Source: CAXTPV01 sp964249405 (GTDB lineage: Bacteria; Pseudomonadota; Alphaproteobacteria; Acetobacterales; Acetobacteraceae). From it: a stretch of 12,977 nt of DNA. A model generated the notes under the pieces. It made no database searches and was not told where the DNA came from. It was given only the letters and a program-made list of their open reading frames with translations. Both the position numbers and the translations under genes were made by a program. The stretch is from positions 1-12,977 of the forward strand of contig CAXUBX010000085.1 in NCBI GenBank assembly GCA_964249405.1, written 5' to 3'. Every line of letters starts with the position of its first letter. Positions within the stretch are counted from its first letter, which is position 1. Below, in pieces: positions 6,258 through 12,891 of this stretch.

Positions 6258-7589
6258 ATGGAACAGGGCGGGACGATCGAGGCGCGGTGCCTGTCACGGG
6301 TCCGGTGGCGGCTGATGCCGGTGGTGGCGCTGCTGTATTTCGTCGCCTATCTCGACCGCAACAATGTCGGGTTCGCCGCCGCCGGGCTCCGGCGCGACAT
6401 CGGGCTCACGGCCTCGGCGTTCGGGTTCGGGGCCGGGTTGTTCTTCATCGGCTATTTCCTGCTGGAGATCCCGAGCAACGCGGGGATGCACCGCTACGGG
6501 GCGCGTCGCTGGATCGCGCGAATCCTGGTGAGCTGGGGCGTGTGCGCGACCGCGCTCGCGGCGGTGAGCACCGCGTGGCTCTTCGACGTCGTCCGGTTCC
6601 TGCTCGGGGCGGCGGAGGCGGGGTTCTTTCCGGGGATCCTGTTCTACTTCACGCTCTGGTTCCCCCGGCGCGAACGGGCGCGGATGCTCGGGCTGTTCGT
6701 GCTGGCCCAGCCGGTGGCGAACGCGATCGGAGCGCCGATCTCGGGGCTGCTGCTCCGGCTCGACGGCGCGCTCGGGCTGCACGGCTGGCAGTGGCTGTTC
6801 ATCGTGGAAGGCGTGCCGGCGATCCTGCTCGGGATGCTGGCGCCGCTGCTGCTCACCGACCGGCCGGCCAGCGCCGGCTGGCTGCCGGACGACGAGCGGC
6901 GCTGGCTGACGACCGCGCTGGCGCGCGAGGCGGCTGCCGCGGGCGAGGCGGCGGCCCCGCGGTTCCGCGACGGGCTCCGGGACCGGCGGTTCGTGGTCTA
7001 TGCGGGCCTGAACTTCGGGATGGTGTGCGGGGTGTACGGGTTCGGGCTGTGGCTGCCGACGATCGTGCACCGGCTGTCCGGCGCCGGGGCGTTCGGCACC
7101 GGGGCGCTGGTGTTCGTGCCGTATGCGGTGGCGGCGCTGGTGGTGGTGCCGTGGAGCCGGCGGGCGGCGCGGACCGGGCTGATCGCGGGGCACGCGAGCG
7201 TGAGCCTGGTGACGGCGTCGGCGGGGCTGCTCGGCGCGGGGCTGGCGCTCGGGGCGTCGCCGTGGCTCTCGATGGGGCTGCTGTGCGTGGCGTCGGCGGG
7301 GATCTACGCCGCGATCGGACCGTTCCTGTCGCTGCCTTCGAACGCGGCGACGGGAGCGGCGGCGGCGGCGGGCCTCGCGGTGATGAACGCGATCGGCAAT
7401 CTCGGCGGCTTCTTCGCGCCCTGGATGGTGGGGCTGCTGAAGGACTGGACGGGCGGGAACGAGGCGGCGCTGCTGTTCCTCTCGCTCTGCCTGTTCGCCG
7501 CAGGGGTCGGCGTGTTCGGATACGCGAGGCGGCGGCCCGAGGGGCGGCTCGGCTCGATGCCGGGCGGATTGGCGAGGGAGGCGGCATGA
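6258..7589 (+). CDS. MFS transporter, ACS (anion:cation symporter) family
   Basis: A 443-residue inner-membrane transporter of the ACS branch of the major facilitator superfamily, which imports organic anions (hexuronates, galactonate, tartrate, phthalate) with protons. Family landmarks appear in order: LLYFVAYLDRNNVGFA (25-40), then FFIGYFLLEIPSN, then LLGAAEAGFFPGILFY and LWFPRRERAR, then WQWLFIVEGVPAILLG at the end of the first half. The central loop runs from about LLTDRPASAGWLPDDERRWL to the start of the second six-helix bundle. The ATG at 6258 follows GGGGAGAG at normal distance. The last codons overlap the next gene by ATGA, so transporter and dehydrogenase are one unit and probably share a substrate pathway. 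The actual substrate is not determinable here. Confidence 0.9.
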   Translation: MEQGGTIEARCLSRVRWRLMPVVALLYFVAYLDRNNVGFAAAGLRRDIGLTASAFGFGAGLFFIGYFLLEIPSNAGMHRYGARRWIARILVSWGVCATALAAVSTAWLFDVVRFLLGAAEAGFFPGILFYFTLWFPRRERARMLGLFVLAQPVANAIGAPISGLLLRLDGALGLHGWQWLFIVEGVPAILLGMLAPLLLTDRPASAGWLPDDERRWLTTALAREAAAAGEAAAPRFRDGLRDRRFVVYAGLNFGMVCGVYGFGLWLPTIVHRLSGAGAFGTGALVFVPYAVAALVVVPWSRRAARTGLIAGHASVSLVTASAGLLGAGLALGASPWLSMGLLCVASAGIYAAIGPFLSLPSNAATGAAAAAGLAVMNAIGNLGGFFAPWMVGLLKDWTGGNEAALLFLSLCLFAAGVGVFGYARRRPEGRLGSMPGGLAREAA

Positions 7590-8317
7590 CGACGGACCTG
7601 GCGGGAAAGACGGCGCTGGTGACGGGCGGCGGGATCGGGATCGGCGCCGCGATCGCGACCGCCTTCGCGGCGGCCGGCGCGAAGGTGGTGGTGACGTACC
7701 GGAGCCATCCGCCGTCCGGGGCGCCGGCCGGGCGTGCCCTGGCGCTCGACGCGACGTCGGAAGAGGCGGTGGCGGCGATGGCGCGGCGACTTCGCGAGGA
7801 GCACGGTACGATCGACATCCTGGTCAACAACGTGGGCGGCCTTGTCGAGCGGTCGGCGATCGCGGCGATGCCGTTCGCGCTCTGGCGGGCGGTGCTGGCG
7901 GTCAATCTCGACAGCACGTTCCTGGTCACCCACCACGTGCTGCCGCTGCTGCGTCGCGGGACCGGCCGGATCATCAACGTCGCGTCGCTGGCCGGGCGGA
8001 ACGGCGGGCACGCGGGCGCGACCGCCTACGCGACGACGAAGGCGGGGCTGTTCGGGTTCACGCGCGGGCTGGCCCGCGAGGTCGCGGCCGACGGGATCAC
8101 GGTGAACGCGCTGGCGCCCGGCTTCATCGAGGCGACGCCGTTCCACGACACGTTCACCTCCGAGGAGAGCAAGCGGGCAACGATCGGCACGATCCCGGTC
8201 GGGCGGGCCGGGGTGCCGGCGGACGTCGCGAGCGCCGCTCTCTGGCTCGCCTCCGAGGGGAGCGCGTTCGTCACGGGGACGGTGATCGACATCAACGGCG
8301 GCCAGTTCTTCGGATAG
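7586..8317 (+). CDS. SDR family oxidoreductase
   Basis: A 243-residue classical short-chain dehydrogenase/reductase, a cytoplasmic enzyme that interconverts alcohol and ketone groups with NAD(P). The cofactor glycine motif TGGGIGIG is at 13-20. NNVGG (81-85) stands in for the usual NNAG. The catalytic set is Ser134 (NVAS), Tyr148 and Lys152 (YATTK). NALAPGFIEATPF and the C-terminal DINGGQF are standard for the FabG-like group. Arg39 just after the second beta strand leans towards NADP(H), which is an inference. It begins inside the stop of the ACS transporter gene (ATGA), suggesting that the imported compound, or a derivative, is its substrate. It ends 23 bases before the acyltransferase. Confidence 0.92.
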   Translation: MTTDLAGKTALVTGGGIGIGAAIATAFAAAGAKVVVTYRSHPPSGAPAGRALALDATSEEAVAAMARRLREEHGTIDILVNNVGGLVERSAIAAMPFALWRAVLAVNLDSTFLVTHHVLPLLRRGTGRIINVASLAGRNGGHAGATAYATTKAGLFGFTRGLAREVAADGITVNALAPGFIEATPFHDTFTSEESKRATIGTIPVGRAGVPADVASAALWLASEGSAFVTGTVIDINGGQFFG

Positions 8318-8340
8318 CCTGACGTTCGGGGGAGCCGCCG

Positions 8341-9483
8341 GTGAGTCTCGGCGTCAGGAGCGCGCGGATCGACGTGATGCGCGGTGTCTCGATCGTGCTG
8401 GTGCTGCTGCACCACTTCAACATCGCCTACTCGATGAAGGACACCGTGCTCGCGCGAGCGTTCGGGTGGGACGCTCTGCACGCCGTGTTCAGGAACGGCA
8501 ACTATGCCGTGACCGTGTTCTTCGTCATCTCGGGGTTCCTCATCACCTCGAACGCCGACCGGCGATGGGGCGGCCTCCGCAACGTCAGGACCTCGGTCTT
8601 CTACCGGTATCGGGCAGCCCGGATCATCCCGTGCCTGCTGCTCCTGCTCCTGATCGTGAACGGGCTGGCCGCTCTTCGCATCGCGATCTTCGAGAACCAT
8701 CCGGAGTTCGGTGGCGCCGTTCCGTTCTGGATCGTCGACCTCGCCTCGCTGACCTTCTGGATGAACGTCCTGATGAGCCATGCCGGCTGGCTGAACTATG
8801 TCCTCTGCGTCCAATGGTCGCTGTCCATCGAAGAGGTGTTCTACCTGTCGTTCCCGATTCTCTGCCTCCTCCTGCGCCGAGAGCGTCTGCTGCTCGTCGC
8901 GTGGAGCCTCGTCATCGTGGTGGGTCCGATCTGGCGCGCGACCCACCAGGTCTCGGAATATGTCGAGTTCAACTCGTATCTTTCGTGCTTCGACGGCATC
9001 GCGTTCGGCTGTTGCGCGGCCGTTCTCGGCAAGCACGTGCGATGTCCGGTTCGTGTGACGGCACCGGCCTCCGGTCTCGTCGCGATCGGCATGAGCTGGT
9101 TCTATCTTTCGGGCTCGATCCGCGACACGGGCGTCCATGGCGTCACCGTGATGGCGCTGGGAGCAGCCGTGCTCCTGTTGCTCCAGGCGCAGGACGGCGG
9201 CCGTGCCACCCGGGGACGCGTGGTGCTGGCGCCGCTGCGACGTTGCGGCCGCCTGAGCTACGAGCTCTACCTGTTCCACCTGATCGTGCTGGGTGGCCTT
9301 CGGACCTTCTGGCCGCCGGACGCGACCGCGGGTGACGCCAGGATCCCGTTGCTCGTCACCTATCTCGTTCTCTCGGGCGTGGTGGCCGCTCTCGTGAGCC
9401 GCCACTATTCCGAGCCGCTGAACAGGCGTCTTCGCGCTGGAGCGGCCGTCCCGCCGAGGCTCACCGTCCCGGTTTCGACGTGA
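8341..9483 (+). CDS. Acyltransferase family 3 (OafA/YrhL-type) membrane protein
   Basis: A 380-residue integral-membrane O-acyltransferase with roughly ten hydrophobic segments. Such enzymes move acetyl or other acyl groups onto cell-surface sugars (O-antigen, exopolysaccharide, peptidoglycan). Family motifs are clear: RIDVMRGVSIVLVLLHHF (9-26), where Arg14 and His25 match the conserved R-x10-H pair; FFVISGFLIT (60-69); FYRYRAARIIPCL (87-99); and QWSLSIEEVFYLSFPI in the middle. The C-terminal extracytoplasmic SGNH domain found in some relatives is absent. The start is GTG at 8341, with a GGGGGAG box 6 bases upstream. It could be cotranscribed with the SDR, though no functional link is evident. 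Its last 23 bases overlap the end of the minus-strand small gene. Confidence 0.9.
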   Translation: MSLGVRSARIDVMRGVSIVLVLLHHFNIAYSMKDTVLARAFGWDALHAVFRNGNYAVTVFFVISGFLITSNADRRWGGLRNVRTSVFYRYRAARIIPCLLLLLLIVNGLAALRIAIFENHPEFGGAVPFWIVDLASLTFWMNVLMSHAGWLNYVLCVQWSLSIEEVFYLSFPILCLLLRRERLLLVAWSLVIVVGPIWRATHQVSEYVEFNSYLSCFDGIAFGCCAAVLGKHVRCPVRVTAPASGLVAIGMSWFYLSGSIRDTGVHGVTVMALGAAVLLLLQAQDGGRATRGRVVLAPLRRCGRLSYELYLFHLIVLGGLRTFWPPDATAGDARIPLLVTYLVLSGVVAALVSRHYSEPLNRRLRAGAAVPPRLTVPVST

Positions 9484-9709
9484 CGTGAAGCTGCCCGACA
9501 TCGTGGTAGGGACGGAGGCGTGCGGCGAGGTCGCTCGCCTCCTTGCAGCGGCCCTCGTTCCAGAGTCGCTCGACGCAGAGCTGGACGATCTCGAGATTTG
9601 AGAGATGCGAGACGTCTTCGCCCGCCTCGTCGAGATCGGCGATGACGCGGAGACGGGCGAGACGGTCGAGCGTCGCGGGACGGGGGTCGGGCGGGGGGAG
9701 GTCGAGCAT
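9461..9709 (-). CDS. Conserved-looking small protein of unknown function
   Basis: An 82-residue protein I do not recognise. It is soluble, begins with a proline-rich stretch (LPPPDPRP, 4-11) and is then mostly helix-forming: TLDRLARLRVIADLDEAG (13-30), LSNLEIVQLCVERLWNEGR (36-54) and CKEASDLAARLRPY (55-68). There are two cysteines (45 and 55) and no membrane segment. Third codon positions are strongly G/C, as in neighbouring genes, supporting real coding. The ATG at 9709 is the last in-frame ATG before the helical core and has only a weak ribosome site; the frame stays open upstream but becomes arginine-rich. It is tail-to-tail with the acyltransferase (23-base overlap) and head-to-head with the catalase-like gene, so it may share regulation with the latter. 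Confidence 0.65.
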   Translation of the reverse strand: MLDLPPPDPRPATLDRLARLRVIADLDEAGEDVSHLSNLEIVQLCVERLWNEGRCKEASDLAARLRPYHDVGQLHVTSKPGR

Positions 9710-9899
9710 GGCGCGTCCGGTCCGGCGTTGCGTTCGCGGTGAGCGTAGGCCTGTCTTCAGAGGCGCCGCGTCGTGACCTGAGACCGGAGGATCGATCAGG
9801 CCGGCCCTGCGCGGGCGGTCGCCGCAAGTTGACCGCGCGGTGTCGCGGTCGGGGCCGGGCCGCGCGTTGGCATCGGAACCCGTTCTCAGGATCGAGACC
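9710..9899. promoter_or_regulatory. Divergent intergenic region with three GCGGTC half-sites
   Basis: This 190-base gap separates the small gene (minus) from the catalase-like gene (plus). GCGGTC at 9815-9820, its complement GACCGC at 9831-9836 and GCGGTC again at 9845-9850 form alternating inverted pairs with spacers of 10 and 8 bases. The array ends 50 bases before the plus-strand ATG and would suit binding of a dimeric regulator. A TTGACC is present at 9829 but has no matching -10. Confidence 0.4.
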
Positions 9900-10997
9900 A
9901 TGGACCACGACGACGGCTTCGTCCGCTACAGCGACGACATCGAGGAGAGGGAGGAGGGCGAAGCGGCGACCGTGGACGCGATCATCGGCTCGATGACGAA
10001 CGAGAGCCGGATGGTCGCGGAGCGGGACGGGCGGACGGTGCGGGCGTCGCATGCGAAGAGCACGGGGCTGCTCAAGGGGCGGCTCGCGGTGCTCGGGGGA
10101 CTGACGGCGCCGCTGGCGCAGGGCCTGTTCGCGCGGCCCGCGACCTACGACGTGGCGGTGCGCTTCGCGCAGGGGCCGGGCGAGGTGCTCTCGGACAGCG
10201 TCTCCACGCACCGCGGGATGGCGGTCAAGGTGTTCGGCGTCGAGGGCGCCAAGCTGCCCGGGCATGAGGGGCGGACGACGCAGGACTTCGTGCTGGCGAC
10301 GGGACCGGCGTTCCCGCAGGGCAGCGCCTCGGCGTTCCTGAAGGCGATGCGCGGGATCGAGCGGAACACGGGCAAGTCGGAAGGCTTCAAGAAGGCGGTC
10401 TCCGACGCGTACCGGATGGCGAACGCGGCGATGAACGCGGTCGGGTCGGACAGCGGAACGTTCGGGTTCTTCGGGCACACGAAGCGCCATCCGCTCGCGG
10501 ACGCGTATTTCAGCCAGGCGGCGCTGCGCTGGGGCGATCACGTCGCGAAGATCGCCGTGTTCCCGGTCTCCCCCGGCCTCGTCGCGCGGATCGACGAGAC
10601 GCTCGACACGTCGACCGACCCGGACGCGTTCCGCCATGCGCTGGTGGACTGGTTCCGGACCCGCGAGGCGGTGTTCGAGCTCCGCGTCCAGCTCTGCACC
10701 GACCTCGACCAGATGCCGGTCGAGAACGCCTCGGTGGTGTGGCCGGAGAGCGAGAGCGCCTATCGGACGGTCGCGTCGATCACGTTGCCGGCGCAGGACG
10801 CCTACGGCGCGGCACGTCAGGCGTTCTTCGACGAGCGGATGTCGTTCCAGCCGGCGCATTCGCTGGCGGCGCACCGTCCGCTCGGCTCGCTGATGCGGGC
10901 GCGGCTCGCGACCTACCAGGCGCTGTCGGATTACCGGCACGGGCGGACCGGCGAGGCGCAGGTGGAGCCCGACGGGATCGACGCGATCCCGGACTGA
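9900..10997 (+). CDS. Catalase-fold haem protein (y4iL-like)
   Basis: A 365-residue protein of the catalase-related superfamily, resembling the y4iL-like group rather than true hydroperoxidase catalases; it is shorter than typical catalases of about 480 residues. Arg48 and His51 (RASHAKSTG) occupy the distal haem position. FAQGPGEVLSDSVSTHRGMAVKVF follows the catalase beta-barrel pattern, and TTQDFVLATGPAFP (126-139) follows the TxDF...P region, in which the distal Asn of catalases is not evident. RLATY (Arg335 to Tyr339) fits the proximal R-x3-Y haem-iron ligand. Activity is uncertain: family members may be peroxygenases, or peroxidases with low catalase activity. The ATG at 9900 follows AGGATCGAG; an upstream GTG at 9840 is less likely. 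No signal peptide. A strong hairpin follows the stop. Confidence 0.88.
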   Translation: MDHDDGFVRYSDDIEEREEGEAATVDAIIGSMTNESRMVAERDGRTVRASHAKSTGLLKGRLAVLGGLTAPLAQGLFARPATYDVAVRFAQGPGEVLSDSVSTHRGMAVKVFGVEGAKLPGHEGRTTQDFVLATGPAFPQGSASAFLKAMRGIERNTGKSEGFKKAVSDAYRMANAAMNAVGSDSGTFGFFGHTKRHPLADAYFSQAALRWGDHVAKIAVFPVSPGLVARIDETLDTSTDPDAFRHALVDWFRTREAVFELRVQLCTDLDQMPVENASVVWPESESAYRTVASITLPAQDAYGAARQAFFDERMSFQPAHSLAAHRPLGSLMRARLATYQALSDYRHGRTGEAQVEPDGIDAIPD

Positions 10998-10998
10998 C

Positions 10999-11022
10999 GG
11001 CGCGGCCGGACGGGGCCGCGCC
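10999..11022 (+). terminator. Hairpin terminator after the catalase-like gene
   Basis: A perfect 9-base stem, GGCGCGGCC with GGCCGCGCC, and a 6-base loop start 1 base after the stop codon. It is followed by a pyrimidine-rich GATCGTCTTCCTGT rather than a pure T run. This is a good intrinsic-type terminator for high-GC DNA and separates the gene from the hydrolase unit. Confidence 0.65.
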
Positions 11023-11157
11023 GATCGTCTTCCTGTCGTAACGCCGGTCTGCCATGATCGCGCCGTGGCCGTCCGGCATCCGGCCATCCGCCGGGCGGTC
11101 TCGCCTCGTCGTCGCGCTCAGCTGGTTCCTCCGCCGCAACGGGACGGGAACAGGTCG

Positions 11158-11982
11158 ATGGGCAGCATCACGACGGACGACGGCACGACGATCTTCTACA
11201 AGGACTGGGGCGAGGGGCAGCCGATCGTGTTCCATCATGGCTGGCCGCTGTCGGCGGACGACTGGGACGCGCAGATGCTGTTCTTCCTCGAACACGGCTA
11301 CCGGGTGATCGCGCATGACCGGCGCGGGCACGGGCGTTCGAGCCCGACCTGGCGGGGCAACGACATGGACACCTATGCCGCCGACGTCGCGGCGCTGGCG
11401 GCGGCGCTCGATCTCCGGGACGCGGTCCATGTCGGCCACTCGACGGGCGGCGGGGAGGTGACCCGGTATGTCGCGCGGCATGGCGCGGGGCGGGTCGCGA
11501 AGGCGGTGCTGGTCAGCGCGGTGACGCCGGTCATGGTGAAGAGCAAGACGAACCCGGGCGGGCTGCCGATCGAGGTGTTCGACGGGTTCCGGGCGGCGCT
11601 GGCGGCGAACCGGGCGCAGTTCTTCCTCGATCTGCCGACGGGGCCGTTCTACGGGTTCAACCGGCCGGGGGCGACGGTGAGCGAAGGGGTGATCCGGAAC
11701 TGGTGGCGGCAGGGGATGATGGGCAGCGCCCAGGCGCACCATGACGGCATCAAGGCGTTCTCGGAGACGGACTTCACCGACGACCTCCGGCGGATCGAGG
11801 TGCCGACGCTGGTGATGCACGGCGACGACGACCAGATCGTGCCGTTCGCGGACGCGGCGCCGCTGTCGGCGAAGCTCCTGACGCAGGGGACGCTCGTCGT
11901 GTATCCGGGGCTGCCGCACGGGATGGCGACGACGCATGCCGGGCGGATCAACGCGGACCTGCTGGCGTTCGTCCGGGCGTAG
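11158..11982 (+). CDS. Alpha/beta hydrolase, cofactor-free haloperoxidase (chloroperoxidase) type
   Basis: A 274-residue cytoplasmic alpha/beta hydrolase of the non-haem chloroperoxidase/aryl esterase family. These enzymes are esterases that also make peracids from carboxylic acids and hydrogen peroxide. The start ITTDDGTTIFYKDWGEG, the HHGWPLSADDW oxyanion region (26-36) and HDRRGHGRSS (53-62) are typical. The triad is Ser95 in GHSTGG, Asp225 in HGDDDQIVPF and His254 in GLPHGM. The cap contains FYGFNRPG and the NWWRQGMMGS segment common to the family. The ATG at 11158 is used because similarity begins there; a GTG at 11065 would add 31 arginine-rich residues. CAGG precedes the ATG. Exonuclease III follows after 25 bases, probably in the same transcript. 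The physiological reaction is probably ester hydrolysis; halogenation is an in-vitro trait of the family. Confidence 0.9.
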   Translation: MGSITTDDGTTIFYKDWGEGQPIVFHHGWPLSADDWDAQMLFFLEHGYRVIAHDRRGHGRSSPTWRGNDMDTYAADVAALAAALDLRDAVHVGHSTGGGEVTRYVARHGAGRVAKAVLVSAVTPVMVKSKTNPGGLPIEVFDGFRAALAANRAQFFLDLPTGPFYGFNRPGATVSEGVIRNWWRQGMMGSAQAHHDGIKAFSETDFTDDLRRIEVPTLVMHGDDDQIVPFADAAPLSAKLLTQGTLVVYPGLPHGMATTHAGRINADLLAFVRA

Positions 11983-12007
11983 GTCCGGGCGGGGCGTCGG
12001 GCAGGCG

Positions 12008-12790
12008 TTGAAGATCGCGACCTGGAACATCAACGACGTGAACAAGCGTCTGGCGCCGCTGCTCGACTGGATGGCGCGGGCGGCGCCGGACGTGGTGTGC
12101 CTGCAGGAGCTGAAGTCGACGGACCGGTCGTTTCCGGAGCGCGCGTTCGGGCGGGCCGGTTACGGCGCGGCCTGGAGGGGCGAGGCGCGGTGGAACGGGG
12201 TCGCGATCCTGGCGCGCGACGCCGAGCCGGTGGTGACGCGGCGCGCGCTGCCGGGCGACCCGGCCGACGCGCAGAGCCGCTACGTCGAGGCGGCGGTTCG
12301 CGGGGTGGTGGTCGGGTGCCTCTACGCGCCGAACGGCAATCCGCGGCCGGGGCCGAAATGGGAGTACAAGCTCGCGTGGCTCGGGCGGCTCGCGGCGCAT
12401 GCGGCGTCGCTGCGGGCGAGCGGGGCGCCGGTGGTGCTGGCGGGCGACTACAACGTCGTGCCGACGGCGGCCGACATCTATCCGACGCGGTCCTGGGCGC
12501 GCGACGCGCTGGTGCAGCCGGCGCCGCGCCGGGTGTTCCGCGACCTGCTGGAGGCGGGCTGGGTGGACGCGGTGGCGACGGCGCGACCGGCGTCGGGCGG
12601 CCCGCCGCCCTGGACGTTCTGGGACTACAAGCGCGAGGCGTGGGGGCGGGACGCCGGGCTGCGGCTCGATCACCTGCTGGTCGAGCCGGGGCTCGGCGGG
12701 CGGCTCGTGTCGGCCGGGATCGATCGCGACGAGCGCGGGCGGCCGGGCGCGAGCGACCATGCGCCGGCCTGGATCGAGCTGGACAGCTGA
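12008..12790 (+). CDS. xth: Exodeoxyribonuclease III family AP endonuclease
   Basis: A 260-residue ExoIII-type nuclease (EEP fold), which cleaves DNA at abasic sites and removes 3' blocking groups in base-excision repair; the length is typical. Motifs appear in order: TWNINDVNKRL with Asn7, LQELK with Glu34 (metal ligand), LYAPNG with Tyr106, GDYNVVPTAADIY with Asp147 and Asn149, RLDHLL with Asp221, and SDHAP with Asp250-His251. The normal N-terminus (M)KIATWN aligns with a TTG at 12008, which I take as the start. The only upstream ATG, at 11936, lies inside the hydrolase gene and adds an arginine-rich stretch unlike the family. The gap from the hydrolase is 25 bases. Two palindromes follow the stop. 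Confidence 0.9.
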   Translation: MKIATWNINDVNKRLAPLLDWMARAAPDVVCLQELKSTDRSFPERAFGRAGYGAAWRGEARWNGVAILARDAEPVVTRRALPGDPADAQSRYVEAAVRGVVVGCLYAPNGNPRPGPKWEYKLAWLGRLAAHAASLRASGAPVVLAGDYNVVPTAADIYPTRSWARDALVQPAPRRVFRDLLEAGWVDAVATARPASGGPPPWTFWDYKREAWGRDAGLRLDHLLVEPGLGGRLVSAGIDRDERGRPGASDHAPAWIELDS

Positions 12791-12833
12791 GCATTATCCA
12801 AGCGAACGGGATCGTTCGATCGGATGAAAATGC
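12791..12833. repeat. Complex palindrome 1, directly after the exonuclease III gene
   Basis: The element begins at the base after the TGA. Nested arms pair as GCATT/AATGC, ATCC/GGAT and CGAACG/CGTTCG around a GGAT loop, with 3-base internal loops. It is AT-richer than its surroundings. It could terminate exonuclease III transcription, and its form suggests a dispersed intergenic repeat. Confidence 0.55.
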
Positions 12834-12849
12834 CCTGGTTTCATATCCG

Positions 12850-12891
12850 TAGAGCACGTTCATCGGCTCGTGCCGAGCCGATCGTGCTCTA
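12850..12891. terminator. Palindrome 2, bidirectional terminator between convergent genes
   Basis: The outer arms AGAGCACG and CGTGCTCT (extendable by one T-A pair) and the inner arms ATCGGCTCG and CGAGCCGAT close on a TGC loop, with one 3-base bulge at 12859-12861. It gives 17-18 base pairs. It sits between the exonuclease III gene and the opposing gene, whose TAG stop overlaps the right arm, so it can serve both directions. Confidence 0.65.

Noticed and set aside
8026..9501. Minus-strand open frame opposite the SDR end and acyltransferase
   Set aside because: Composition is charged and repetitive, there is no domain, and it is fully antisense to two well-supported genes.
9829..9857. TTGACC as a sigma-70 -35 box for the catalase-like gene
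   Set aside because: At 16-18 bases downstream the sequence is GGGGCC-like with nothing resembling a -10 hexamer.
9875..9899. GGAAC as an EcfG general-stress promoter before the catalase-like gene
   Set aside because: No CGTT at 16-17 bases spacing, and the start codon follows only 20 bases later.
10780..12045. Minus-strand open frame opposite the hydrolase and exonuclease III start
   Set aside because: Arg/Pro/His-rich shadow of confirmed plus-strand genes with no recognisable motif.
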